DNA from: Nemertoderma westbladi
Lineage: Eukaryota > Xenacoelomorpha > Nemertodermatida > Nemertodermatidae
DNA length: 64,000 nucleotides
Assembly: GCA_032718475.1 (NCBI GenBank)
Contig: JAUCBJ010008776.1
Location: 88,536-152,535, forward strand
Reading direction: 5' to 3'
In this document: positions 23,041-33,309 of the stretch, piece by piece
Layout of the letters: the number at the start of each line of letters is the position of its first letter
Numbering within the stretch: the first letter of the stretch is position 1
Program-made: the position numbers and the translations under genes
Notes under the pieces: model-generated
Database searches by the model: none
What the model saw: only the letters and a program-made list of their open reading frames with translations
What the model was told of the DNA's origin: nothing

Positions 23041-24966
23041 GTCCTGAATTATTTAGAATTTTTTAACCCTACTTTTGGCTCTTTTTTTAGACGTTTTTTG
23101 AAAATTACATTTCATGAAATATGATTTATAATCTATTTTTCATCCTTTTTTATAACTCTATTTTTCATTTACACAGTTTTTGTGGTGTTTGCAATTAGAT
23201 GGAATTCATATAAAATAAGCTAGAAATTTCAAAGTTTTTTTCGGCGAGTGCTAAATTTTTGTACCAACACCAAATTTTGAAATATGTCAATTTTGTAAAT
23301 TGATGGTTTGAACCTGTTTTTTGCGCAATAGGGGTTTTTAGGGGTTCTGGTTTCGTTGGAATATATACGAGCTGTACCAGACATATCAAACTTGTGGTGC
23401 CAGCACGAAATTTTAAAAATTCATTCACTAGTTAAAATGATTGTGACAACTAATTTCTAACATTTTATAGTAGAGGTTTATAGGGGTTCTGAATTCAATG
23501 GAATAAAAAATTATCTAACTAGAAATCTCAAACTTGTATTTTTCGGAAGTTGGTGCAAAATTTAGTGATAGCACCAAATTTTGTTCTGGAGTATTAGAAA
23601 ATGTATTCCATTAGAAACAATCGCATCGTATAAGTGAATTAAAACTTTTGTGTTCAAAATGAAAAGTGCTACTTACTTGTTTTTACCTTGTCGCCTACGT
23701 AGAGGACTAAAACAGCCATTTATAGTAATCAGATCATGTTTAAACATTTTCCAATGAAATCAGCGCCCCAGAAAACATGTATTGGAAAAGATTAGCTGAA
23801 AATTGTAACTTTCAAATTTGTTGAAAATTGTTCGCTACTTGAAATTTTGGTGCTGAAAAATAATCATCCCAGTAAATTTTTTCGAAGTTTTTCTCGGTCT
23901 GATTCGGAGTAGTGAATTAATTTTACGTACAAACAAAAAATCAGACGTTTTTTGTTTAACTTTGTAGATTTTAGAGGGGATGTCAATATGATCCCCCCCC
24001 CCCCCCCACCCCCGGTATTTGTACAAAACAAATGTATCTCCTTCTTCAATCTTTATCTGATTTGGCTATTGTTTTTGTTTGAAAGCCCTGTCTCTCCTGA
24101 ACAGATTCCTTAGATGGATTATTGAATTTCGCTCTCGTTCTTGAGAAACGTGAGATTAAATCCAGTGTAGTCTATAAAAAATGAAAATTTCATGACTTCG
24201 TGTCACAACAAGTGCAATAAAATCATTTTGAAAAAGAAATTCAAAAATTAGGGGTTCTAAGGTTCTATAAAGGGCAGTGTACCTACTTGTAGGAGGACAC
24301 TTAATAACATCATAATTTTATAATAGGGGCCAATAACATTGGAATAATAATGAATAAAAACTTTCTTAAAAACAAAACCTGAGCGTCGAAGTCATAAATA
24401 TCAGTGTAGAATTTGGCAACTTGCGGGAATGGCAGAAATGATGCCAGTTGGACAATATTACCTACCATACCGGTAATACTACCTATCTAACATCTCCCTT
24501 GAGTTATGCGATTGCAAAGTTGTAAGTAATTGTGTTATTAACTGGTAAATGGGATTCGTTTGATCCCATCCAAACCACACACATAGTAAAGGATGCGCCT
24601 CTGGGGAAAAACTGGCCAATTAATGTTAAAGTTCTCCAACAAAAAGTGTATAATAGCCAACTACTGTAGTGACAACCTTGAGTTGTCAAAATACTCCTAT
24701 CAATATTCTAGTTAAATCCATGTCCATCGTATTTTTTTTTACTTAACATTTTTTGTATTTATGTACCTTATGTTTGATTTACTGCTTTTACTAAAAAAAA
24801 CTATTTCGTGTATGAACAAGAAAATAAAATAAAATATAAAATATAATAAAAAAATAAAATGGTCCATTATCGTCATGATTGCTGTGCTATATAATATGTA
24901 TGACACCAACTATTTTTTGTTTAAAATAAACTACTTATAGGCCTAGTAATAATTGCTTGCAAGATA
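23041..24966. other. non-coding AT-rich stretch
   Basis: Diverged repeats of about 120 bp at 23200-23600 share AGGGGTTCTG, TTGGAATA and CACCAAATTTTG. A 15-base C run is at 23993-24007. No gene supported. Confidence 0.5.
23993..24007. repeat. poly-C run (15)
   Basis: Uninterrupted C homopolymer. Confidence 0.85.
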
Positions 24967-25305
24967 TACTACTACTACATATGGCCTCTACTACTACTAT
25001 CGGCATGCTGCATTGCAGCTGCATTATATATATCACATATATATACAGTATATATATTAAGAATGCTGTGCCGGCTTATCAACAAATTTGCACCGCCACA
25101 GCTCCCTATCCCACATGACTTTCGCTAGATTATCCGCATCTTCAAGGCCAGTGTCCTTTAGGAGATGCGTCTAAAGAAAGTCATGGGTTGTCCTGTCCAC
25201 CTTGCTTATTAATTCCATGGGGCCGGCAAAGCAAAAGACTATGCGCTGTCTGGTCCTCACGGCGAAAGCAATGTCCTACAAAGCGGAGGCGGTTCCGTTC
25301 AAGTG

Positions 25306-26036
25306 GATTCCAGGACGAAGGTCCGAATGGGACGGAGGTCCGAAACACCTATGACGGAGGTCCTAAACAACAGGACAAAGGGGAAATGGGACAAAGGTCC
25401 GAATAGGACGAAGGTCCGAATAGTACGAAAGTCCGAAAAATCAAGACGAAGGTCCGAAACACCACATTCTAAGATAATATTTACGTGGGGGGGGGGGGGG
25501 GGGGGGGGGTGTATTGTGACATACAGAGTTATGTGCTGAAGCGGTTGTAAATTGATTTGTTACTTGACGCAATTACAAATAATTATGGTACGTTAGGTAC
25601 ATTACAAATAATTATGGTACGTTAGGTACATTGCAAATCAAATTATGGCCGGGACTGTCCGTATAGTTATTAAACTCGTCGTTATATTATTTAATGCATT
25701 TAGTTTTTATTGCATATTAAATTGTTTAACCAATTTATGTCTGATAATACAAAAATAATAAATATTATAAACAACAAAAAATAAATAAATAAAGAATACA
25801 ATTTGTCATTTAACAATTATTATTAATACAGGTGAATAAATAAATAAAAATAATAAATACATTTTACATTATTATACTACAAGAATAAACTCTATGCAAA
25901 TACTGTAGGCCTACATATTTTTATTTTTAAGGGTGAGGAGGGGGAGGAGGAGGTCCGAATGGGACAAAGATCCGAAAAAAATAGACCCAGACGGCCACTT
26001 TCGGAACTTCGTCTCATTCGGACCTTCGATCCAATA
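25306..26036. mobile_element. 731-bp non-autonomous foldback element with 11-bp duplication
   Basis: Both ends carry inverted arrays of the motif GAAGGTCCGAAT: 25311-25460 on the plus strand and 25997-26031 inverted. The terminal match is about 33 bp with few mismatches and one or two small gaps. The interior has no coding sequence and includes a 23-base G run at 25487-25509. The 11-bp duplication fits the 8-11 bp range known for Mutator-like (MULE) elements better than piggyBac, hAT or Tc1, but without a transposase the family is a guess. Confidence 0.75.
25487..25509. repeat. poly-G run (23)
   Basis: Uninterrupted G homopolymer inside the foldback element. Confidence 0.9.
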
Positions 26037-26177
26037 CCGTTCAAGTGTCAAGCTAGGGGAGACTAAAGGATCACCTCCAATGTGGTATAGAGTCTGGTTG
26101 GAGATGTGTTCATTGTACTTGACACAATGAACCCGGCGCAGCATTATTGTGAGTATGCCATCCAGAAAATTTATTAT

Positions 26178-26263
26178 ATAGGAAGGGATCTAGGGGTCTT
26201 AACCTCGAATGATAAGTTTATTTTACCGAAAATCGAGGTTAAGACCCCTAGATCCCTTCCTAT
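26178..26263. repeat. perfect 31-bp-arm hairpin
   Basis: 26178-26208 is the exact reverse complement of 26233-26263, with a 24-base loop. The arms include GGATCTAGGGGTCTTAACCTCGA. It sits between the LINE fragment and the 28-bp satellite. It could be a very small foldback transposon or a structural boundary. It has no run of T after the stem that would suggest a transcription terminator. Confidence 0.92.
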
Positions 26264-26279
26264 TTAAATAAACTTTGTG

Positions 26280-26512
26280 CTGATAATGTTAAAGGAGTGC
26301 ATGAAAAAACTGGTTCCAACACAGTGCCGACATTGTGCCAAATGCCAACACTGTGCCAATAGGTTCGGCATAATGTTGTGCCGATCCAAGGCCGACTCAC
26401 TGCCGATACTATGGCGACATTGTGCCAACAATGTGCCGACAGCGACATCGACATAATGTTGTTGCCGACTATGAGTGCGCCGATAATGTGCTGAAATAGT
26501 GCCGAAAACATA
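26280..26512. repeat. irregular TGCCGA/TGTGCC repeats preceding the satellite
   Basis: About fifteen short copies of TGCCGA, TGTGCC and ACATTGTGCC are irregularly spaced. Similar words recur just after the satellite (AATGTGCCGACAG at 30170), so the satellite appears embedded in, or grown out of, this sequence. Confidence 0.65.
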
Positions 26513-29500
26513 GGCACGATGCAATACTGTGGCGGAATAAGGCACGATGCATTACTGTGGCGGAATAAGGAACGATGCACTACTGTGGCGGAATAAGGCA
26601 CGATGCACTACTGTGGCGTAATAAGGCACGATGCACTACTGTGGAGGAATAAGGCACGACGCACTACTTTGGCGGAATAAGGCACGATGCACTACTGTGG
26701 CGGAATTACGCACGATGCACTACTGTGGCGGAATAAGGCACGATGCACTACTGTGGCGGAATAAGGCACGATGCACTACTGTGGCGGAATAAGGCACGAT
26801 GCACTATTGTGGCGGAATAAGGCACGATGCACTACTGTGGCGGAATAAGGCACGATGCACTACTGTGGCGGAATAAGGCACGATGCACTACTGTGGCGGA
26901 ATAAGGCACGATGCACTACTGTGGCGGAATAAGGCACGATGCACTATTGTGGCGGAATAAGGCACGATGCACTACTGTGGCGGAATTACGCACGATGCAC
27001 TACTGTGGCGGAATAAGGCACGATGCACTACTGTGGCGGAATAAGGCACGATGCACTACTGTGGCGGAATAAGGCACGATGCACTACTGTGGCGGAATAA
27101 GGCACGACGCACTACTTTGGCGGAATAAGTCACGATGAACTACTGTGGCGGAATAAGGCACGATGCACTACTGTGGCGGAATAAGGCACGATGCACTATT
27201 GTGGCGGAATAAGGCACGATGCACTACTGTGGCGGAATAAGGCACGATGCACTATTGTGGCGGAATAAGGCACGATGCACTACTGTGGCGGAATAAGGCA
27301 CGATGCACTACTGTGGCGGAATAAGGCACGATGCACTACTGTGGCGGAATAAGGCACGATGCACTACTGTGGCGGAATAAGGCACGATGCACTACTGTGG
27401 CGGAATAAGGCACAATGCACTACTGTGGCGGAATAAGGCACGATGCACTACTGTGGCGGAATAAGGCACGTGCGCTACTGTGGCGGAATAAGGCACGATA
27501 CGCTACTGTGTCGGAATAACGCACAATGCACTACTGTGGCGGAATAAGGCACGATGCACTACTGTGGCGGAATAAGGCACAATGCACTACTGTGGCGGAA
27601 TAAGGCACGTGCGCTACTGTGGCGGAATAAGGCACGATGCGCTACTGTGTCGGAATAACGCACAATGCACTACTGTGGCGGAATAAGGCACGATGCACTA
27701 CTGTGGCGGAATAAGGCACAATGCACTACTGTGGCGGAATAAGGCACGATGCACTACTGTGGCGGAATAAGGCATGATATGATGCACTACTGTGGCGGAA
27801 TAAGGCACGTGCGCTACTGTGTCGGAATAAGGCACGTGCACTACTGTGGCGGAATAAGGCACGTGCGCTACTGTGGCGGAATAAGGCACGATGCACTACT
27901 GTGTCGCAATAAGGCACGATGCACTACTGTGGCGGAATAAGGCACGATGCACTACTGTGGCGGAATAAGGCACGTACGCTACTGTGGCGGAATAAGGCAC
28001 GATGCACTACTGTGGCGGAATAAGGCACGATGCACTACTGTGGCGGAATAAGGCACGATGCACTACTGTGGCGGAATAAGGCACGATGCACTACTGTGGC
28101 GGAATAAGGCACGTGCGCTACTGTGGCGGAATAAGGCACGATGCGCTACTGTGTCGGAATAACGCACGATGCACTACTGTGGCGGAATAAGGCACGTGCA
28201 CTACTGTGGCGGAATAAGGCACGATGCACTACTGTGGCGGAATAAGGCACGATGCACTACTGTGGCGGAATAAGGGACGATGCACTACTGTGGCGGAATA
28301 AGGCACGATGCACTACTGTGGCGGAATAAGGCACGATGCACTACTGTGGCGGAATAAGGCACGATGCACTACTGTAGCGGAATAAGGCACGATGCACTAC
28401 TGTGGCGGAATAAGGCACGATGCACTACTGTGTCGGAATAAGGCACGATGCACTACTGTGTCGCAATAAGGCACGATGCACTACTGTGGCGGAATAAGGC
28501 ACGTGCGCTACTGTGGCGGAATAAGGCACGATGCGCTACTGTGTCGGAATAAGGCACGATGCACTACTGTGGCGGAATAAGGCACGATGCACTACTATGT
28601 CGGAATAAGGCACGATGCACTACTGTGTCGGAATTACGCACGATGCACTACTGTGGCGGAATAAGGCACGATGCATTACTGTGTCGGAATAAGGCACGAT
28701 GCACTACTGTGTCGGAATTACGCACGATGCACTACTGTGGCGGAATAAGGCACGATGCACTACTGTGGCGGAAAAAGGCACGATGCACTACTGTGGCGGA
28801 ATAAGGCACGATGCACTACTGTGTCGGAATTACGCACGATGCACTACTGTGGCGGAATAAGGCACGATGCACTACTGTGGCGGAAAAAGGCACGATGCAC
28901 TACTTTGGCGGAATAAGTCACGATGCACTACTGTGGCGGAATAAGGCACGATGCACTACTGTGGCGGAATAAGGCACGATGCACTATTGTGGCGGAATAA
29001 GGCACGATGCACTACTGTGGCGGAATTACGCACGATGCACTACTGTGGCGGAATAAGGCACGATGCACTACTGTGGCGGAATAAGGCACGATGCACTACT
29101 GTGGCGGAATAAGGCACGTGCACTACTGTGGCGGAATAAGGCACGATGCACTACTGTGGCGGAATAAGGCACGATGCACTACTGCGGCGGAATAAGGCAC
29201 GATGCACTACTGTGGCGGAATAAGGCACGATGCACTACTGTGGCGGAATAAGGCACGATGCACTACTGTGGCGGAATAAGGCACGTGCGCTACTGTGGCG
29301 GAATAAGGCACGATGCACTACTGTGTCGGAATAAGGCACGATGCACTACTGTGTCGGAATTACGCACGATGCACTACTGTGGCGGAATAAGGCACGATGC
29401 ACTACTGTGGCGGAAAAAGGCACGATGCACTACTGTGGCGGAATAAGGCACGATGCGCTACTGTGTCGGAATAACGCACGATGCACTACTGTGGCGGAAT

Positions 29501-30169
29501 AAGGCATGATGCACTACTGCGGCGGAATAAGGCACGATGCACTACTGTGGCGGAATAAGGCACGATGCACTACTGTGGCGGAATAAGGCACGATGCACTA
29601 CTGTGGCGGAATAAGGCACGTGCGCTACTGTGGCGGAATAAGGCACGATGCACTACTGTGGCGGAATAAGGCACGTGCGCTACTGTGGCGGAATAAGGCA
29701 CGATGCACTACTGTGGCGGAATAAGGCATGATGCACTACTGTGGCGGAATAAGGCACGATGCACTACTGTGGCGGAATAAGGCACGATGCACTACTGTGG
29801 CGGAATAAGGCACGATGCACTACTGTGTCGGAATAAGGCACGATGCACTACTGTGTCGGAATAAGGCACGTGCACTACTGTGGCGGAATAAGGCACGATG
29901 CACTACTGTGGCGGAATAAGGCACGTGCGCTACTGTGGCGGAATAAGGCACGATGCACTACTGTGGCGGAATAAGGCACGTACGCTACTGTGGCGGAATA
30001 AGGCACGATGCACTACTGTGGCGGAATAAGGCACGATGCACTACTGTGTCGGAATAAGGCACGATGCACTACTGTGGCGGAATAAGGCACGTACGCTACT
30101 GTGGCGGAATAAGGCACGATGCACTACTGTGGCGGAATAAGGCACGATGCACTACTGTGTCGGAATAAG
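26513..30169. repeat. 28-bp satellite array, about 130 units
   Basis: The unit is CACGATGCACTACTGTGGCG followed by GAATAAGG, repeated with few changes for about 3.65 kb. Some units lose one or two bases (CACGTGCGC). Recurrent variants (GGAATTACG, GGAAAAAGG, TGTGTCGG) mark multi-unit duplications: the blocks starting 26881 and 28921 match for over 160 bp, and a five-unit block at about 27467 repeats at about 27608. Frames across it encode only periodic peptides. The repeats are contiguous with no unique spacers, so it is not a CRISPR array. Confidence 0.95.
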
Positions 30170-30384
30170 AATGTGCCGACAGAAGTGTCCACTGTTGTAG
30201 GTCTATGTCCCGGCCACATAGGTGAGAAAAACGAAAGGCAGCTGTTGACAATTTTTTTAAGAGATAAAATTATGTATTACTAGTGAGAAAGACATTTGTG
30301 AAATGAATTCAAACGATTATTCATTGTTTATTAATGGCAACAAAAATAAAACTAAGGAGTTTACAATGCATAATGTAGGTGATG
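30170..30384. other. unique sequence after the satellite
   Basis: Starts with AATGTGCCGACAG, echoing the leader of the satellite. No gene. Confidence 0.5.
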
Positions 30385-30500
30385 AATTTAAGAAAATAAT
30401 TTATCTAAATTAGTGTATCTGAAGTTAGTTGTTTCGAACCTGAAGTTAGGTAAATCCGTAGGGTCTGATAGTCTTTCGACTGAGCACTTTGTGCACAGTA
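30385..30500 (+). mobile_element. short LINE reverse-transcriptase fragment
   Basis: Reading 'VSNLKLGKSVGSDSLSTEHF' fits the conserved LINE pattern 'LK.GKS.G.D.L..E' at the start of the RT domain. It covers only about 40 codons and is followed by unrelated DNA. Confidence 0.5.
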
Positions 30501-30699
30501 ATACGTAAATTGTTTCCGTCCGTAAATAGCGGTGCAATCATCATTGTAACTCCTCAATGCCTTCAACCCTGTCTTCCACCTTTACATCTCATTGAAGACA
30601 ATTGGATCCCCGATGATAAAATATATATAATAACTGTATGATGGTTTAATGACATTTTCTGTACAACAGGATGAAGAGAGTAGAGATACTGATCATTTG

Positions 30700-30835
30700 A
30701 AATGACAAGCGGTGCCCTACAAGGTGACGCAGTTGCACCTTTTCTCTCCTCTATTGCGGTTGACAATGTACTACGAATGGCTCTTGATCAACATAAGATA
30801 GGCGGGGTGGAAATACAAGTAGAAGTAAAGGAAAA
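30700..30835 (+). mobile_element. LINE reverse-transcriptase fragment (RTE-like)
   Basis: The reading SGALQGDAVAPFL..IAVDNVLRMALDQH is the diverged equivalent of GVLQGDTLAPFLFIIVVDYV at about 62130 on the other strand, a conserved RT motif (QGD.LAPFLF). The following frame is not LINE-like. Confidence 0.65.
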
Positions 30836-31570
30836 TCTTCCATATGGTGTTGCTATGGAAACGCAGCCGCCCATGTGGGTCTGGGTAGTGTGTTTAGCTG
30901 TGTGGCTGAGATATACCATGACCCGTAATATAATGTAATTTTCTGATGACACGGACCCACCCGTTATATGTATCTTTATCAAAGTGTTTGAACTTTCAAA
31001 CACAACTAGTTCAACTCACCGTCGTTGTTATCATGAAGCCGGAATTTTCGATTTTGACTCTAATTTTTTTTATAAGCGTTTTAAAAAAGTGTCTTTTGCG
31101 AGATCGCACCCTCCGTATCGTGGCCATTCTTGACATTAATCGTAACTTACTGTCGTCATATTCATAATAAAGCTTGCGTTGCAAGGATTCGAAATATCTA
31201 AGAATATCTGAATTTCGTGGAAAAACAGCTGAGATATTTAGCTTTCAAAGATTTCAAGAATTATCGTACGATTTAGGCCATTTATTCTATTTAAAAAATT
31301 CACAAAATTATAGAATGTTTTAATTTTTCTTGCAGGTGGAGTTGGAGTAGGTGGAAACATTCGACATTCGATCAATTCTTATACAGTTTAAAAAAACTTT
31401 AATTAATTCATATTATATTTTTGTTGCAATATGTTTAGTTAGTGTAAAGTTAGTTTTAGTTATGTAGTTAGTATTTAGTTATTAGTAGTTATAGAAAGTA
31501 GATATAAAAATACTTGCTACCAGTGCCGGATTTAGACATTTTGAAAGGTGTATGTCATAGTTTATTTAAA
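30836..31570. other. non-coding stretch
   Basis: AT-rich, with a degenerate TTAGTTA-type repeat at about 31435-31490. No gene seen. Confidence 0.5.
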
Positions 31571-31589
31571 GGGGGGGGGGGGGGGGGGG
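31571..31589. repeat. poly-G run (19)
   Basis: Uninterrupted G homopolymer 24 bp upstream of the LINE fragment. Confidence 0.9.
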
Positions 31590-32043
31590 CAAAACACCCC
31601 CTCCCATCCTAGTATCAGTTAACTTTGAAAGTCCTCAGCAAGTCTCTGATCGAATGAGCATAAGCTCAAAGGAGGGTATGCTTGAGCATGTGGACGACTT
31701 CTGTTACCTGGGATCATGGATCCGGAAGTCAGGTGAGGACCTTCGAATACGTAAGGGAATGGCATGGGCAGCCTTGAATAGGCTTTCCAGGATTTGGAAG
31801 TCGCCGAGAATTAATCGGAAACTTAAGGTCCGATTATTTAGAGCAGCAGTAGTTCCAGTACTCCTCTACGGGAGTCCATGCTGGGCTCTAACTGCTGAGG
31901 ACACCAAATCTCTGGATGGCACATTCACAAGAATGCTACGCCGGGTTCATTGTGTCAAGTACAATGCACACATCTCCAACCAGACACTATATAACATTGG
32001 AGGTGTCTCATTGGTTCCCCCAAGCTTGACACTAGAACAAAAT

Positions 32044-32284
32044 CGCCTCCGCTTTTCATGATTTTTCATTTCGTTTTGCAACAAGTTTTCTCGCCCGGAT
32101 AGTAAAACCGCACATCCTACGTAATCGAATACTATAGGAAATTATTTAAACACTCATCACAATGCTATTTTGATGTCGACCAACAATTAGTTTATAGGTT
32201 GGTGTTCGGGAATACCTTGTGCTGTGGTTGGCGTTGGTGTTACCGTATACATTGGGGGTGTTGGTGTTCCTCCGCCTCCGCTTT
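32044..32284. repeat. 12-bp target duplication
   Basis: CGCCTCCGCTTT occurs at 32044-32055 and 32273-32284. The uninterrupted copy at about 61450 has the site once (AAGCGGAGGCG on that strand). Confidence 0.88.
32056..32272. mobile_element. 217-bp insertion, unidentified, SINE-sized
   Basis: It is bounded by a 12-bp target duplication and has no terminal inverted repeats. One end has TTGGTGTT repeats. Its size and duplication length fit a SINE or 5'-truncated LINE, but I see no box A/box B or poly-A tail and it is unlike the SINE at 8.2 kb. Confidence 0.65.
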
Positions 32285-32543
32285 GCAGGACATTGCTTTC
32301 GCCGTGAGGACCAGCCAGTGCATAATCTTGTACTTTGGCAGCCTCATGGAGTGAATAAGCATGGTGGACAGCCCATGACTTTCTTGAGACGCATCTTAAA
32401 GGACACTGGCCTTGAAGATGCGGATGATCTAGCAAATGTCATGGGTGATAGGGAGTTGTGGCGGTGCAATTTTGTTGACAAGCCGGCACAGCATTCTTAA
32501 AAATGCAGCTGCAATGCAGCATGCCGATCCTAGTAGTAATCCT

Positions 32544-33309
32544 AGTTTCTGTTTGAATATTTATTGGATGCGCGCCGTACAAATTATAAATTCGCACAAT
32601 CTCTCTACTGTAAACCTTATCTATTAATAGACCAGTATTACCAGATTACCTCAAAGCTCTATTGTTTACAACTAATTTATCCCATAAATTTTCAAACCAA
32701 TGCATCAAAAAAAATTAATCAGTAAATCTTTAGTGCTGGCGTAAATCTAGCAAACAACCTTTTTATTTTATTGTTTTTTTTCATGATTATTTTTATTGAT
32801 TTTTACCCATCTTGAGATGGAGTTAGCAACCAATAAGATGGTACACCGTACAAAGTGACTCACCTGTTGGAATTAACAGAAATCAGAGAGTATTGCGTTA
32901 TGAATCCGCCTATACTACAACTATGTCGATGGATTTTGGGTAAAACGAATTAACTAAACTGCATAAAATAAAATTACTTTCTACCTGTTTTTATAGTGCA
33001 GTTCTAACTAACCTCTTGGTGAAACAGGATACAGCCCATTTATTGGCCGATCAGTTGCCATGGTATTTTAGAAGGGAAAGGTGCATCAATTTCATGGGTA
33101 TCATTGGCCACTGATTGGCTGATCGCTATAACCAATTCAAACTATCAAAATAAAATTGTTGATAATATTTGTTGCAGTTGGCAGTGACTTAGAGGAAACA
33201 AGTTAAAACAAATTAATCTTGCACGATTTGAAGAACAAGAAATAAATATATGGCTAATCCAATGAATCGAATGCGCAAAATGACCACAAACACCAATTTT
33301 ATATTGAAA
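32544..33309. other. non-coding stretch
   Basis: Several ATTGGC/CCAAT words cluster at about 33039-33135 (TTGGCCGATCAG, TTGGCCACTGATTGGCTGATCG). I see no associated gene. Confidence 0.45.

Larger units (their letters stand above)
25295..26047. repeat. 11-bp target duplication of the foldback element
   Basis: CCGTTCAAGTG at 25295-25305 and at 26037-26047. The intact LINE copy at 61 kb has a single equivalent site (TTGTTCTAGTG), which confirms the empty-site structure. Confidence 0.85.
24967..26165 (-). mobile_element. RTE-like LINE 3' fragment, split by a foldback element
   Basis: Minus-strand LINE sequence at 25001-25305 and 26048-26165 aligns in order with 61204-61590. The (TAC)n stretches at about 24967-25000 correspond to the family's TAG-rich 3' tail. 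The two parts are separated by the 731-bp element at 25306-26036. The coding part belongs to the RT C-terminus ('CVKYNEHISNQTLYHIGG' on the minus strand at about 26060-26130). The copy is truncated at about 26165, next to the hairpin at 26178. Confidence 0.8.
31613..32543 (+). mobile_element. RTE-like LINE 3' fragment with an insertion
   Basis: This plus-strand copy closely matches 61204-61890 on the minus strand. It encodes the RT thumb and C-terminal region (FCYLGSWIRKSGEDLRIRKG, LLYGSPCWALT, RMLRRVHCVKYNAHISNQTL) typical of RTE-type LINEs, and ends in AGTAGTAATCC. A 217-bp insertion at 32056-32272 interrupts it. Across that point the frame is otherwise open, so the coding sequence was intact here before the insertion. 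The catalytic YxDD/FADD part is missing (5' truncated at about 31613). Confidence 0.85.

Noticed and set aside
26260-29446. Many small frames across the 28-bp satellite, and a CRISPR-like appearance
   Set aside because: Peptides are periodic artefacts. Repeats are contiguous with no unique spacers and the context is animal DNA, so it is not a CRISPR array.
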